Origin: Schoenoplectus triqueter
Lineage: Eukaryota > Streptophyta > Magnoliopsida > Poales > Cyperaceae
Assembly: GCA_964058805.1 (NCBI GenBank)
Contig: CAXKVV010002003.1
Location: forward strand, 1-29,975
Length of the DNA: 29,975 nucleotides
Direction: 5' to 3'
The position numbers and the translations under genes are program-made. Under the pieces are notes generated by a model. It saw only the letters and a list, made by a program, of their open reading frames with translations, did not search any database and had not been told where the DNA came from. Shown here one piece after another: positions 1 through 11,246 of this stretch. Position 1 is the stretch's first letter, and each line of letters starts with the position of its first letter.

Positions 1-701
1 TCAATATTGATTTATCCTAAAATTGAGTCTTTTTAATGGGCCCCTTGACCGAATTGAAAGAAAGCAAATTGGCAAGAAATTAATGAAAGCAACTTCAGTA
101 GTTACGTACACCTGTTTAAATTCTTTTCTCTTTCGTTTTTTGGATTTCACAGTTGTGCCAAAATAATAGCCACAAAAATTTTCCCTGCACAAATATTTCC
201 TTTTTCAAATTGATCGAAACATAATTTCACTATTTTGACTGAAAATAATTTAGCATTTTGTTTTCAACGTGAAGTATTTTCAACAAAACTTCTCTTTTCT
301 AGAAGAAAAATATGACTCATATTAGCGCTAACATAACTTACATTTCATAGTACTATATTTGCAGTTCTCAACAAAATTTAGGTATTATTAAGTCATAAGG
401 GAAATCATCGCATATTCTATAAGTGAAGTATTGAAAGCAACTCATGAATTTTCTTTTGAAATAGTCAAATAAAAGATAATAGTTTTTCTTACGTACATAC
501 AATGGACAATACACAAGAATACTGATTAATTCATGATCCTCAACAAGCACATTTATTTTAAGAATTTTGACAATTCGATTTGATGAACGAACCGAATTAT
601 TTCTGTGGATGCTTATTAACTTCTCAGCAATGAAATATATATATGCTAAAAATAACAAACGAAAAAGTATGCTAAATAAAGCAAAGAGTATTCACACTTA
701 C

Positions 702-2496
702 GTAGGAGTGTAGATAAGGTATCTAAGAGCTGGGAAGGCCTCAAAGGGACCCACGGGAAACACCTCCACGTTGCTATTTCCCAATCCTCGAAGAAAATCG
801 AAGACCAAGATGTAGCTAAATATCAGCCCCATGGATCCATGGCCCACAAGACAGGCTCCTATTAGGGGCACACTCATTACTCCCATCAACACCAGGTGCT
901 CCAGAGGAGTGGCAAACCCAGCTGAAAAATTAAGAGCAGAAAGAGAACAATTAAGTAAATTGTTGTCATATAAGGTGTAATGATGAACTAGCATATGAAT
1001 ATTATATGTTAATCTCATAAGTTAAGAACTTGGTTATGAATAATATATATTAAAAAAAAGTTGGTTCCGATAATTTATATATGACAATGAAAAGGCAATT
1101 AATGTCATAGATGTTGCTAAAATAATTTTTAGTGAAAAAAAAGTTGTGTTGGGTTATGACTTACAAGACATGTTCGGATACAAACACACACACACACACA
1201 TCAAGGAAAAGTTACATGACATGTTACAATAGTACTATTTTGAGGCCAACAAATGAGGCTACTCTGAGCTATCATTGTCCGTCTTTTGTGTAGAAATTAA
1301 TTTTCACAGATGTTAATAGAAGATCGATCAGTGACTCAAAACCATTAGTTCCTTTTTTGGAAAACTTTATGATGTATCTGCCCTTCACTGAATTAATTGA
1401 AACAGAGGATTGATAATTGGAAAGGTAAAATAAACAGAGCGATTGTTATATCGTTACTGTTATTGTTATTTTCGGGGGGGGGGGGGGGGGGGGGGTTGCT
1501 CTTAGGCTATAAAGTGATTGTTTTTTATTGACAAACCTGTGCAGGGTTGAGGAACCCTTATTGAGTGATGAAGATAGTGGTAGTTAGAGAAGAGAGATCC
1601 TCTGTGAAATCCCCTGTGGGCCCAATAATACAGCGGCTCTGAAATCGCTATATGGAGCAGTATTGCTATGGGTACCCCAGTCAAGTTCCACAAAGGAAGC
1701 TGCCTTAGAGAAGGGAAAATAAAGCAAGCCATAGCTCCAATCATGCATTCTAAAATCAGGAAGTTGTCCCTGAAAAGGAAATAGGTGAGTGAGAAAGGCA
1801 TAAATATCAGTGGGGGCATTTAGTTTCATCTCTATTTTCTAGCCATGAAATTTTCAAATTAAATTTGAAGCCCTTGCAGGATGATAAAATTGAAACATTC
1901 ATGCTTGAAAAACTCCTATTGGGCACCAACAAAATATACATAGCTATGCCCCCCTCCTCCTCCCACGCTCTTTTGTTTGTAATTGGTGAATATAAGAATA
2001 TATATTATGGTGTTCACTTTGAAGAAGTTTAATGAATGTTTCTCAGTTGCAATAAATATGAATGCAATTGATGGACTAGACTAGGCCCCAGAAAATTAGC
2101 AGCGCCATACCAATGCCACTCCTTGTCAATTTGCTTGAAATCGATCCCGTCTTTGAAAATATGGAGCCGGCGCGTGAGAAAAAGCATATTACAAAAAGAA
2201 ACCTCAAGTGTATACACGGCTCCTCTCAGTGCAAAGAGAAGGAGAAGATAGAAGCACCATTGATCTGGGCTGTTGCTCTCCCATCCCCTTGAGGCTACCA
2301 CCTTACCAACCAATGGTACATAGAGCAAGTACTACGAGTAGAAATGAGGAGACACATCAATGAATAAGAGAGAAAAAAATGCAACGAAACTAGTGAGATA
2401 GTTAATATGGATATTAAAGAAAAGGCTGAGATTAGTTCATACCTTGTAGGAGCCAAGGTTCTCCCATGGCCAAGTTGAAAAGAGAGGGGCATCCAT
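702..2496 (-). CDS. CER3: CER3/WAX2/GL1-like cuticular wax synthesis protein, 5' part (4 exons, gene continues past left edge)
   Basis: Exons on the minus strand: 2496-2443 (codons 1-18), 2331-2111, 1769-1537 and 921-702. All joins are GT-AG and keep frame, giving 242 codons plus two bases. The start ATG at 2496 opens MDAPLFSTWPWENLGSYK, where WPWEN matches the conserved N-terminus of CER1/CER3 proteins. Further family signatures are NMLFLTRRL, GIDFKQIDKEWHWDN, LPLWNLTG, SEPLYYWAHRGFHR, YHYLHHS and LRYLIYTPT. These resemble CER3 more than CER1. The fatty-acid-hydroxylase-type histidine clusters are visible as H143/H147 (HRGFH) and H156/H159/H160 (HYLHH). The usual YHSLHH cluster would start the next exon, which is not in the window, so the intron after 702 exceeds 700 bp. 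Known role of the family: ER membrane proteins that work with CER1 in making very-long-chain alkanes for the cuticle. Odd feature: N218 replaces the expected histidine of the GHCN-type motif. Full CER3 proteins are roughly 600-plus residues, so over half is missing. Confidence 0.93.
1184..1200. repeat. (AC)n microsatellite
   Basis: Short dinucleotide run inside intron 3 of the wax gene; no other signal nearby. Confidence 0.9.
1474..1495. repeat. Homopolymer of 22 G (poly-C in the CER3-like pre-mRNA)
   Basis: An uninterrupted run of 22 guanines on the plus strand lies in the third intron of the wax gene. It sits 42 bases beyond the exon 3 donor. Such a run is able to form G-quadruplex on the non-transcribed-sense side, and is also a common place for assembly length error. 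Confidence 0.95.
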
Positions 2497-2506
2497 GAGG
2501 AAGTGT

Positions 2507-2623
2507 AGAGAGAGAGAGAGAGAGAGAGCACTTAGCAGCTGGTGATGCTGCTAAGGTTTTCAAAACGAGAGAGAAAAAGGAGGGGATTTGAGTTGGGGCA
2601 CGGTTTTGCAATGGATATATATA
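2507..2623 (-). promoter_or_regulatory. Probable core promoter and CT-rich leader of the CER3-like gene
   Basis: Reading on the minus strand, a TATATATAT box lies at 2623-2615, about 120 bases upstream of the ATG. It is followed by a leader ending in an (AG)11 tract on the plus strand, (CT)11 in the transcript, at 2507-2528, ten bases before the start codon. CT-rich leaders close to the start are common in plant promoters. A second TATA-like string lies at about 2660-2667. The exact transcription start is inferred, not seen. Confidence 0.5.
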
Positions 2624-2699
2624 GATGTATGATTTTTGAAGTTTGAAAAGAGAAAAGGGTATATAAAGGAGGAAGAAAAAAGAAAGAAAGAGATCACGA

Positions 2700-4757
2700 T
2701 TTCCCAACCAAAATGCATTAAATGAGAAAACAATGAATTTCAGATGTTACTGTCGTACAGTGGTTTCGAAGTCTTTGGGTCTGATACCAGAGAAATATCA
2801 ATACAAAAGAAAACGAGTTGAATAAAGTAAAAATAATATCATTAAGAGAAATTAGTTGTGCTCTTCGTTGTCCTTGGTGTTATCAACTGAGGGTTTATTA
2901 ATTAATTAGCATATGAATGTTGATGGGAATGTTTTAGCTCTCTTTTGTGGGTTTAGATGTATAAATAAATGCTTTGTCTGAGTTGTGCCCCTTCCATAAT
3001 ATCTATCGTGTTTTATGGAGGACAGCTGCTTTTTGGTTTTTATTTACCTTGTGTCAAATAAAGGCCCGTTGGCCTAGTCAATAAATGTTGTATTGAGTAA
3101 TTCAGGCCCAAAATAGAGAGAAGAAGTATGGAAGAAAGATTAAAAATCAGGTGACCTTAGAATAAAGAATACTTGAAGATTGAGCTTGATGGAACCCAAC
3201 AAAATGGTATTTAATTACTATGGACTTGCTTTTACTTTTTCTTCCTGTAGTACAACTAAATGCAATTTTGAATCTCTCAACTGGAGCAAAGATATTTTTG
3301 AAAGAAAATAAACATAAAAATCAAATTACTCAAATTTAAATTTCTATAATAGATTCCATTCAAAATTTGAGATTGCAATCATTCAGGATAATATTAATTA
3401 TATCACTAGATCAAGCACTAATTCTCAACCTAATTAAAGATTTACATAAGATTAATGATAAGTATGATCAATAAATAGTGTTACCAAAATAATAGGATTT
3501 CGTAGATTTCTCCATTGCTGTTATTTTAGAAACAAGTGATGTTCTAGCATTCTAACAAATTAAAACTATAAAATAAATCACTGGTAAAGATGACCAACAA
3601 GACTTATTTGCTTACGTATAATAATGAAATAATAAAGGAAATTTTGGAACAGATACCAAACATATTTGGAATCGAAAGAAATTGTGAAAATGTAAAAGAG
3701 CTGTGAAAAGAATCCGAATAGATCAATTCCATATCTTTTTAATAATCGAAATAGATAAATTCCATGCTTATCAAACATTGTTGAAATAGTGTGAAACTAT
3801 TTATTAATTTTTTGTGTTGACTATTCCTTTCTGATCAAACATTGTTGAAATAGTGTGAAAGACTGAAATTGCCACACACTTCGAAGCACCTCTATTTCCT
3901 ATTTAATTCCTATGCCGTTCAGCAAAGGACAAGCTAGAAAAGTTGATATTAATTACCTTATCGTTTGATCTATTTACATATCAGGTAACGGTAATTTCCA
4001 TGGTACATTTATATAACTGAGAGTTTGATCTTATTATCTTTTTCTTAAAAATAATAATTATGATGCTGGGGCTGTCCATGCCGTTTTCATTGTACGATGA
4101 CTATTTGATTAGAAAGTTTAGGGTATATTAATTAATCGAAGCAATTTTAATTTTCAAAACAAATGGAGAAATTATAGATTCGATGATGCAGGGACCCCAC
4201 TCATCACTCATGTCTATATTTCTTTCAATTATTTGACATTTTTTAGCTCTTCTTTATTGAACTTCGTTAACCGGACGGCTGAAATTAATTCATACGCTCT
4301 TAAATTTTTAATTATTAAAAACAACGTACTGGAACAAAATTGATTAATTGATTCTAATATGATTTATAATTCTTTTTATCAGTATATAGCTTGTAATGTT
4401 TAAATCGAGGAATGCAATAAATTATCTTAAATTAAACTTATAAACTTACTCTCGGAGTAAAAAAGGTTTGACTGGCTTTGGGAGATGACCATCAAGAGGG
4501 CTTAAAAAATAAAATTATGTCTTCATATACTTTTTGTACTTTATTTATTTCTATATCATGTATTGAGTGTATCGCATCATATGGTGCATGTTTGGATTAA
4601 TTAAGAAATATTACTTGGCCGTATATTATAATTAAAACTTTTTGCCAGTCCATATATATATTAATTCAATCGCACTGATGTTATCAATTGAAAAATTATG
4701 GTTAGAGGCATATTATGGACATGTATCCAGCGGACACCAATCAAGTCTTACTTTCAA
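2700..4757. other. Intergenic DNA with a 27-bp direct duplication
   Basis: No credible gene on either strand. A 27-base string (starting ATCAAACATTG, ending GTGTGAAA) occurs at 3770-3796 and again, identical, at 3834-3860, 64 bases apart. A weaker related duplication (AGATCAATTCC / AGATAAATTCC) lies just before it. Otherwise I see only AT-rich sequence. Confidence 0.6.
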
Positions 4758-4781
4758 TTATATATATATATATATATATAT

Positions 4782-5182
4782 AGAGTAATGCTATGGTGCT
4801 TCGCGAAGCAAAAAATTTTTTGTGCTTCGCGTCCGTATCTCAAATTTAAAAGTTCAAACGGCCAATCCAAACCGTTGAACATCATCTTCATATTGAAATA
4901 TCCTTGGAGATCAAATTTTATATTTTTTTGAATTTTTTTGATATTTTTTAGATGGGTACAAAGTTTGTTGATCTAAAGATTTCTGCACCATCCAAAACAA
5001 GCGATTTTGTACCCATCTAAAAAATATCAAAAAAATTCAAAAAAATATAAAATTTGATCTCCAAGGATATTTCAATATGAAGATGATGCTTAACGGTTTG
5101 GATCGGCCGTTTGAACTTTTAAATTTGAGATACGGACGCGAAGCACAATTTTTTTTTTACTTCGCGAAGCACCATAGCATTA

Positions 5183-5186
<4 letters not shown>
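4782..5186. mobile_element. Palindromic MITE-like element A (405 bp, (TA)n-flanked)
   Basis: The left arm 4782-4962 is the near-perfect reverse complement of 5005-5186, with a loop of about 42 bases. Termini read AGAGTAATGCTATGG and the complement. Next inside is GCTTCGCGAAGC, itself a palindrome. Both sides abut TA runs (about 4758-4781 and 5187-5216), consistent with TA target duplication or insertion into a TA microsatellite. There is no coding capacity. A transcript would fold into a hairpin of about 180 base pairs. The superfamily is not determined; the ends are not the Stowaway CTCCCTC type. Confidence 0.85.
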
Positions 5187-5221
<35 letters not shown>

Positions 5222-5320
5222 GAATTAAATGAATAATTAGCAAATTCAATAAGGATGGCATGCAAAGAACGACAGGGTGTGGCATGCAACATATTGAATA
5301 AGAGATATATAGGGATATAT

Positions 5321-5880
5321 AGAGTAAAGATATCGTGAGCTTAAGTTTACGGAGGTCTTTCGTGAGTTTAACTCAAAAAATATATCAAATCATCTTTAAA
5401 TTTTAATTTATCATGCACATTAAAATTTTTATATGAAAATCTTATATGATGCAAAAATTTAGAGTGTTTTGAGTTTTTTTTATCGGAAAGATGAGAGTCA
5501 AGCTCTCAAATTTCATAATTATCTATAAGGACTCTCATTCGGGTTTCGAACCCACAACCTCCCACACATAAGGTGTTGCCTTTTTTCCACTAGACCAAAG
5601 ACTGGTTCTCGTGTTCTGAGCTTTTTAAGTTATGATTTTTAATTTTTGAAAATCAGCTCTAAAAATAATAATAAAATATTTAATATTTGAACATTATTTT
5701 TAAAAATTAAAAACGGTAACTTGAAAAGCTCAAAACACTCTAAATTTTTACATTCCATAAGATTTTCATATAAGAATTTAATGAGCATGATAAATTAAAA
5801 TTTAGAGATAATTTGATATATTTTTTTTAGTTAAACTCACAGAAAACCTTCGTAAGCTTAACCTCGTGGTATCTTTACTA
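5321..5880. mobile_element. Palindromic MITE-like element B, interrupted by a SINE
   Basis: Ends read AGTAAAGATATCGTGAGC and its approximate complement. The arms share GAGTGTTTTGAG..., TTTTAATTTATCATG and the CAAAACACTC complement. It is the same family as element D at 27734-28140, with matching order and arm sequence. Without the nested SINE and one target copy it is about 410 bp, close to D's 407 bp. Flanked by TA-rich sequence. Confidence 0.82.
5474..5610 (-). mobile_element. tRNA-derived SINE (137 bp) with 10-bp target duplication
   Basis: On the minus strand the element starts GAGAACCAGTC. It has an A box TGGTCTAGTGG and a B box GGTTCGAAACC matching the RNA polymerase III internal promoter consensus, and ends in an A8 tail at 5474-5481. 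Flanking copies GTGTTTTGAG (5464-5473) and GTGTTCTGAG (5611-5620) differ at one base and form the target duplication. The related element D has the same region without the insert, so it provides an empty-site comparison. The element has no coding role and depends on LINE machinery. Confidence 0.88.
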
Positions 5881-6932
5881 TATATATATATACACACACA
5901 CGCGCATTGGAATTGATCCGGGACCTAGCTAGCTAATGTATACATGGAGTCGGTGGAAAGGAGCTAGCTAGCTGGTATAACAATTAACAAAAAAGAAGCA
6001 TTTAAAAGGAAGACGATGCATTGAATATTGACGCATGCAATAGAAAGAGATAGAGAGAGGTTAGCTACTCAAGCACAAGTACAACCATTCAACCAATAAC
6101 AATCTATGACTATCATCTATCGGCGCGCGGATCAGGATGGCTACTAGAAACAAAGTCAACGATCAAGTTAATGTATTAATTAATTAATTAATGCGCGTTG
6201 GTGCATGCCGGATATAATGTATACACATGTGCATGTGATGCGCAAGCACTCATCAACTCCTTTACATCTCTTTTTGTTTTCTTCTTTCTTCGTTGGTGAA
6301 GGGTGAAGGGTGAAGGGTGAGGGGTGAGAGGTGACGCAGTCGCCAGTCGGTCGTCGATTGATGACTGCATTCATATATGGCCAGCGCTGGCTGTTAGCCG
6401 CTCTCTTGCTTCGCTCCAAATTTCTCCTTCCTTATTCCATCTCCTCTCATCAATTCATTCATCGTCACTTAATTTCTAAAATATGACATCTGGTATATAA
6501 ATATGGATATCTAATAGCAACGATTGCCAGCAATTACTGTTGGGTATTCATATACACGACTCCATGTGGAGTATTTCTTAGAATTTAATGGAATTTTCGA
6601 TCTACAAGGATCCATCCATAGATGGAACTCGTTCCAATTGGATTTCAAATTCCGTTCAATTGCAGCTTGCATACCATGCTTGATAGCACCGGCCGATTAA
6701 AAAAATTCTACAATATTATATTATTATTGCATACTGATATATATATATACAAAAATTCTACTAATCATCAGAAAGCTCCTTATGAAATTTCAAAATTTTA
6801 AATCAAGTTAAATCAGGTTTTTAAATGTTCGAATAATTTCTCTAGCAAAAAAAAAATCAAATTTGAACACCTTACATTATCATTATTCTACATTTTTACT
6901 ACCTAATATTATCATATTATACTACCAAAAAA
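5881..6932. other. Intergenic DNA with microsatellite and 7-bp minisatellite
   Basis: A TA/CA/CG dinucleotide run lies at about 5879-5906. Six 7-base units of the GGTGAAG type fill 6295-6336 (GGTGAAG x3, then GGTGAGG, GGTGAGA, GGTGAC). Open frames across the repeat on the minus strand are explained by its composition. I see no supported gene. Confidence 0.65.
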
Positions 6933-7045
6933 ATAACTTCTGCTATAGCACGTTATAGAGTGATAGTTTTTTTTTACAACACCATCGTGATGACATAATA
7001 ATAATTATAATCTATCACACTATAACGTGCTATAGTAGAAGTTAT
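6933..7045. mobile_element. Small MITE with 34-bp inverted repeats
   Basis: ATAACTTCTGCTATAGCACG... at the left end is matched by the reverse complement at the right end with about two mismatches over 34 bases, around a 45-base centre. Related words (CTATAGCG, CTATAGCATAAC) recur at 7420-7480, so this may be one end of a larger decayed element. The target duplication is not clear and the superfamily is undetermined. Confidence 0.65.
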
Positions 7046-7667
7046 CATACATCGTGCGTTTTTTTAATTTAAAAAGTATGATCTATATTTCTATTAATTT
7101 TCTTATAAACTAGAATTTCATATAGTAAATATATAACAATAAATTTATTATTGAGTTATTACTTAAAATTGATCAATACAAATTTGAAGTTGATATTCAA
7201 AATATGACTGATATTATAAAAACTAAATAATTTTTTTATCCAAAATAATATAAATAACCATAAACTATATCATTTGCTTCATTAAAATAACCACAACACT
7301 ATAACTACATAAGTTTTGACATCTCAAGTTATACAAAATTAATTTTGAACAAAAATAATAAATTATATTGAATGGTATGTTATTTTACTATTGTGATAAT
7401 ATGCGTTATTGCGATCACTATTATCGCTATAGCGCTTATAGTTTGACATAAAGCAACGTTGATCTATAGCATAACTTTTAAGATTAAAAAAACATTATAA
7501 CACAGAACATTTGGTTAAATACATTTTTAAAATATTCGCATCGTCGGCTCGTATTTTCAAGATCCAAATTTGAGTTAAATCTAACTTAATCAAACTAGAA
7601 TCGTTTGCCGCACTACTCATTATTTGCTTTAAATGAGATACAATTTAAAGCAATATGAAAAGGTGAA

Positions 7668-7951
7668 ATCGGATACCTTGAGTTCTATTTGCTCAGGCCA
7701 ATATAATTTATCGCAACAATTGGTCTTCCATGTGCCCGTCAAATGAGAAATTGGAATAATTTGGTGGCACCACTTGATTGAAAATTTGAATGCAATGGAT
7801 AATGGTGTTGATAGAATGACCCAATTGTTAGGTGACCTATACAAGAAATATTTGGAGTGTCAATTGACAAAAGGAAATTTGCCCAGAAAAAAAAATAGCT
7901 GAGCTAATTGATCAAGTTGATGTGTTTGTTTCAATCACACAAGAGGGTTAA
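7668..7951 (+). pseudogene. Broken coding-like fragment of unknown origin
   Basis: A reading frame with protein-like composition runs through this span. It reads SSICSGQYNLSQQLVFHV, then TGA at 7744, then HHLIENLNAMDNGVDRMTQ and LLGDLYKKYLECQLTKG. It then needs a one-base shift in the A run at 7886-7895 to continue IAELIDQVDVFVSITQEG before TAA. The amphipathic, helix-like composition and TGA at a possible tryptophan position suggest a decayed exon or a captured gene piece. I do not recognise the family. It could also be chance. Confidence 0.4.
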
Positions 7952-8139
7952 AAAAAAAAGGCTCAACTTCTGCTCGAAGAAAATCTTTTTTCAGTTTGAA
8001 ATTGTTGATGCTGCATGCCTATCACTATGACACTCTGGACATATTATTCTGAGGAATAATTGTTTCAGATTAACATCGATCCCAAAATACACACATGTGA
8101 ATTTAATTCATATATAACATGATATTGGTGATGCATACT

Positions 8140-8447
8140 TGTGAAATTTGAGAGAGGAATATGATGATTGACAGTTTTTTTTATTGAAGTAACTGAATAA
8201 TAATTTACAGTGGCTCACAAGCCGTATTTATATGGGAGCTGTACAAATAACAGAAAAATAAAAGAATACCGTTGATATCAAATAGTACCGTTGGTATTGT
8301 CCCTATTTCTAAGAATAAAAATAAGATTAATAGTAACCCCTTTTTAATTAAATCAATTAAAAAGGTTGGATGGCTCTGATATTAACCCTAGCCTATGATG
8401 AGTATTAATCTGAGGCTAATCCTCAATTAATCCTATTAATCTTAACA
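8140..8447 (-). mobile_element. Solo LTR (308 bp), copia-like, with 5-bp target duplication
   Basis: The unit begins TGTGAAATTTG and ends CTTAACA (TG...CA), flanked on both sides by ATACT (8135-8139 and 8448-8452). On the minus strand it has LTR-like order: TGTTAAGATT start, a TATAAATAC box near 8230, then an AATAAAAAA polyadenylation-like signal near 8175. No internal domain remains, as expected after LTR-LTR recombination. The copia assignment is by general resemblance of short LTRs, not by a protein. Confidence 0.82.
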
Positions 8448-8452
8448 ATACT

Positions 8453-9170
8453 CTTGATGAATAGCTCGTTTCCCGCGCGTGATACCTAGTGATGATGTGC
8501 TTGACTGATGAACAAAGTACTACAAATAACTAATAATACTTCAGCAACCGAAAATGAAATTATTTATGTTTCTCATGAGATTGAAATATTTATTTTTTTA
8601 TTGAGGCAAGGAGAAAAATAAAATCAGATTTCTGAATTGAAGGAATTTATTTTGGTAAATAGTCAACTTTGTTTAAGTTAAAATTACTTTTGGGCTTTCT
8701 ATAGAAAAATATATTGCTTGGACAATGTATTTTAAGGATAATTTTAGCATATATATGACTTAGACTTCTTTGGTACATTCCCTTCTTGCTATACATATTT
8801 TTAAGAAGTACTATTCAAATAAAAAATACTCTTCAAAAAAAATTATAATGTACATTCTAATTATTTAAATAGAGTATCAAATTTGAATCAATGTAGAATT
8901 TAATTGGACATTCTTCATAAGGATATTAAACACCACACTTTTAGGACATTTAAATTATTTAACGGAGAGAAATTTTCCTTTCAAATTGACTCAATTCGAT
9001 ACACATTCTATCTAAATATTTATAAATAAATCTACAATTTTATTTTATTTTTATTTCGAACCATATATTTCTCAGAGTTGAATGTGTCCTAAAAAAGGGA
9101 TTGGATGTACACTAGAAATATCCATATTTGGAAAGCATAATTGGTGCGCCTTAGTAATCGCTTGAGGTTG
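8453..9170. other. AT-rich intergenic DNA
   Basis: No gene, RNA or clear repeat seen on either strand. Confidence 0.5.
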
Positions 9171-9178
9171 ACTTTGGT

Positions 9179-9609
9179 CAGGGTGGACCCAGTGTATTTC
9201 AGAGGGCAGCTACTCCCTAGATTTTCAAAAATAGTGTTTTTAGATAATGCTTTCGGTAATTTACCCCCTTGAAAAATTGTTTTGCCCCACTGAATTGTTT
9301 GATTATGTTTATTGAGAAAAAAAATATTTAATATCGTGCATAATGAAATAATTGTACAAAGATTTCAAAATATGAAGTTCTGTAGAGGAAAACTTTCATC
9401 ATCAAATTGATTATTTATCACTTTAAGTTTTATTTTGTTGTTATTTATAATATGTAAAAGGATATTATTTTGATGGTTTTTTATTGGATAAGAATATATA
9501 TTAAATTATTATTATTATTATTTAAAATCTGATTAGTTAATGAATTTGAACCCAATAAGCTATTAAAATTCGATAATCCCCCCTGACCGAAATCCTGGCT
9601 CTGCCCCTG
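9179..9609. mobile_element. Non-autonomous hAT-type element (431 bp)
   Basis: Left end CAGGGTGGACCCAG; right end, reverse-complemented, CAGGGGCAGAGCCAGG. The CAGGG terminus and 8-bp target copies ACTTTGGT (9171-9178) and ACTTTGAT (9610-9617, one mismatch) are the hAT superfamily signature. The GGGGCAGAGCCAGG-type end is widespread in plant genomes. The interior is AT-rich with no transposase. A related right end appears near 21168-21210. Confidence 0.75.
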
Positions 9610-9617
9610 ACTTTGAT

Positions 9618-11246
9618 GAAATCTAAGTGTATTAATTGCCAATATAGAAAATCAGGTTAAATTTTTAGAACTGCATTGTCTGTTATATGTGTTATGATGT
9701 TGAGTGTATTTAATAGTTCAAATTAAAATGAGAAGACATTTGAGATATGAGAAAAATGAAGTATATGTTTTGAAAAAAAACTACGATTTTTTGTAAAAAA
9801 AAACCACAAAATTAAAGAACAAAGTAACAAAAAATTTACTACCTAGCAACTTTTACCGTTCTTTGGACGTGAACTCCTTTAGGAGTAAAATTTGTTGAAG
9901 TTAATGCAGAATGCTTATCTATTGTTTCTTTTTTTTTTCAAAAAATATAGAGTTTCCAATAATACATGCATATATTGTTTTTTATATATCTCTCGAAATT
10001 TTACTTGTGTCACTCCTTAAAAGACAAGATTCATTAATATCTGTACTAGCTAAGCTTGGAATTTTGGCTATTGTCCAAATGTGAGAAGTATTAATTTGAA
10101 ATAAAAAATTATAAAGTCCAGATTATAGAGTTTGTAATCATCAAAACCTCAACTCGGATGATTATAGTTAATCAGTTGACAGAAACTCAAACTAGTTGGA
10201 TTGTCCCATATTGATCTTGACTTCTTGTCTAATTAGTTTGATGATAGTGCAATACAACCCTAGATTATACATACACGTACCTAACAATATTTGCTCAAAT
10301 TTTATAGTAATTCAATGAAAATATGATAGCTGTCTGGCAGATATTTAAGTACCGCATGTACGCTTATCTGGATAGCAACAGGAAAAAGTCAAATTTGCTT
10401 TGACCATTTCATTTGCATACATGGAATAAGAATACACGTCTTTTGCTTATTCTCGGCCAAACGAAGAAGTCCGTCTAACATCTCACAAAAATTCTCTCTT
10501 CTTGCTTTTATCCTTAAATTTTTTTTATTGAAAGATCAATCACACGTCTTTTCCTTATTCCTGGACATTTTCCTAACGACTATGGGTCCCACCTCCACGT
10601 GGGTTCTTGCATTTCATTTTTTAAATATACGGTACGGTTCATAAAATTGATTTCAAATAATTTTTGAAATTGATTAATAATTACTAAATAAATCTCCAAA
10701 TATTGACAAAAAGTAAACAAAAAATAATTCTAAAATGTTAATTATTAAATACTATTTTTTATATAAAAGGCAAAAACCTAGTCTCCATAAAAGTAATTGT
10801 TTCTTAAATAATTAAATTAAGTTAATCCATTTTTTAGTAAAGTGAACTGATTAACTAAGAAGTAACGTTTTAAAAAACAATGTACTGCAAATTCATAAAA
10901 ATATCGTCTAAAAAAGATTAAAAAAGGTCCTAATAAAAAGGTAAACATTTTCTAACATTATTTATTAATTGTGTTGTGTGTCATTTCCCAACAAATTTAA
11001 CACAATTACATATAAAAACTAATATAATAATGGTTTTGGATCAAACACTTTTCATATCTAACCATGGCTTACAATGTAAAAGGTTTTGTGATTTTTCACA
11101 ATTACATATAAAATTGGCTGACAATTATAACTTTTGTGAACCATACATACAAAATTAACTTTTGCGAAGCATTGAAATGGTGTTGAAATTTGAACAAATC
11201 CAACTTTGGTATTTGTCATGTCAGTAACCAACACAACAATGGTGAT
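9618..11246. other. Intergenic DNA with a 23-bp direct repeat and a G-box
   Basis: ACACGTCTTTTGCTTATTC-type sequence at 10433-10455 recurs at 10542-10564 with a few differences. A perfect palindrome CCACGTGG (G-box core CACGTG) is at 10595-10602. A 17-base string CACAATTACATATAAAA occurs twice (about 11001 and 11097). No gene supported. Confidence 0.5.

Noticed and set aside
368..658. Minus-strand frame of 96 codons downstream of exon 4
   Set aside because: It lies in the intron after exon 4 and lacks the expected YHSLHH motif of the next CER3 exon.
5540..5600. Possible functional tRNA gene because of GGTTCGAAACC
   Set aside because: The A and B boxes are those of a SINE; no full cloverleaf, and target duplication plus A tail show retroposition.
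6180..6419. Minus-strand frame of 79 codons
   Set aside because: Its middle is the translated GGTGAAG minisatellite and the rest shows no motif.
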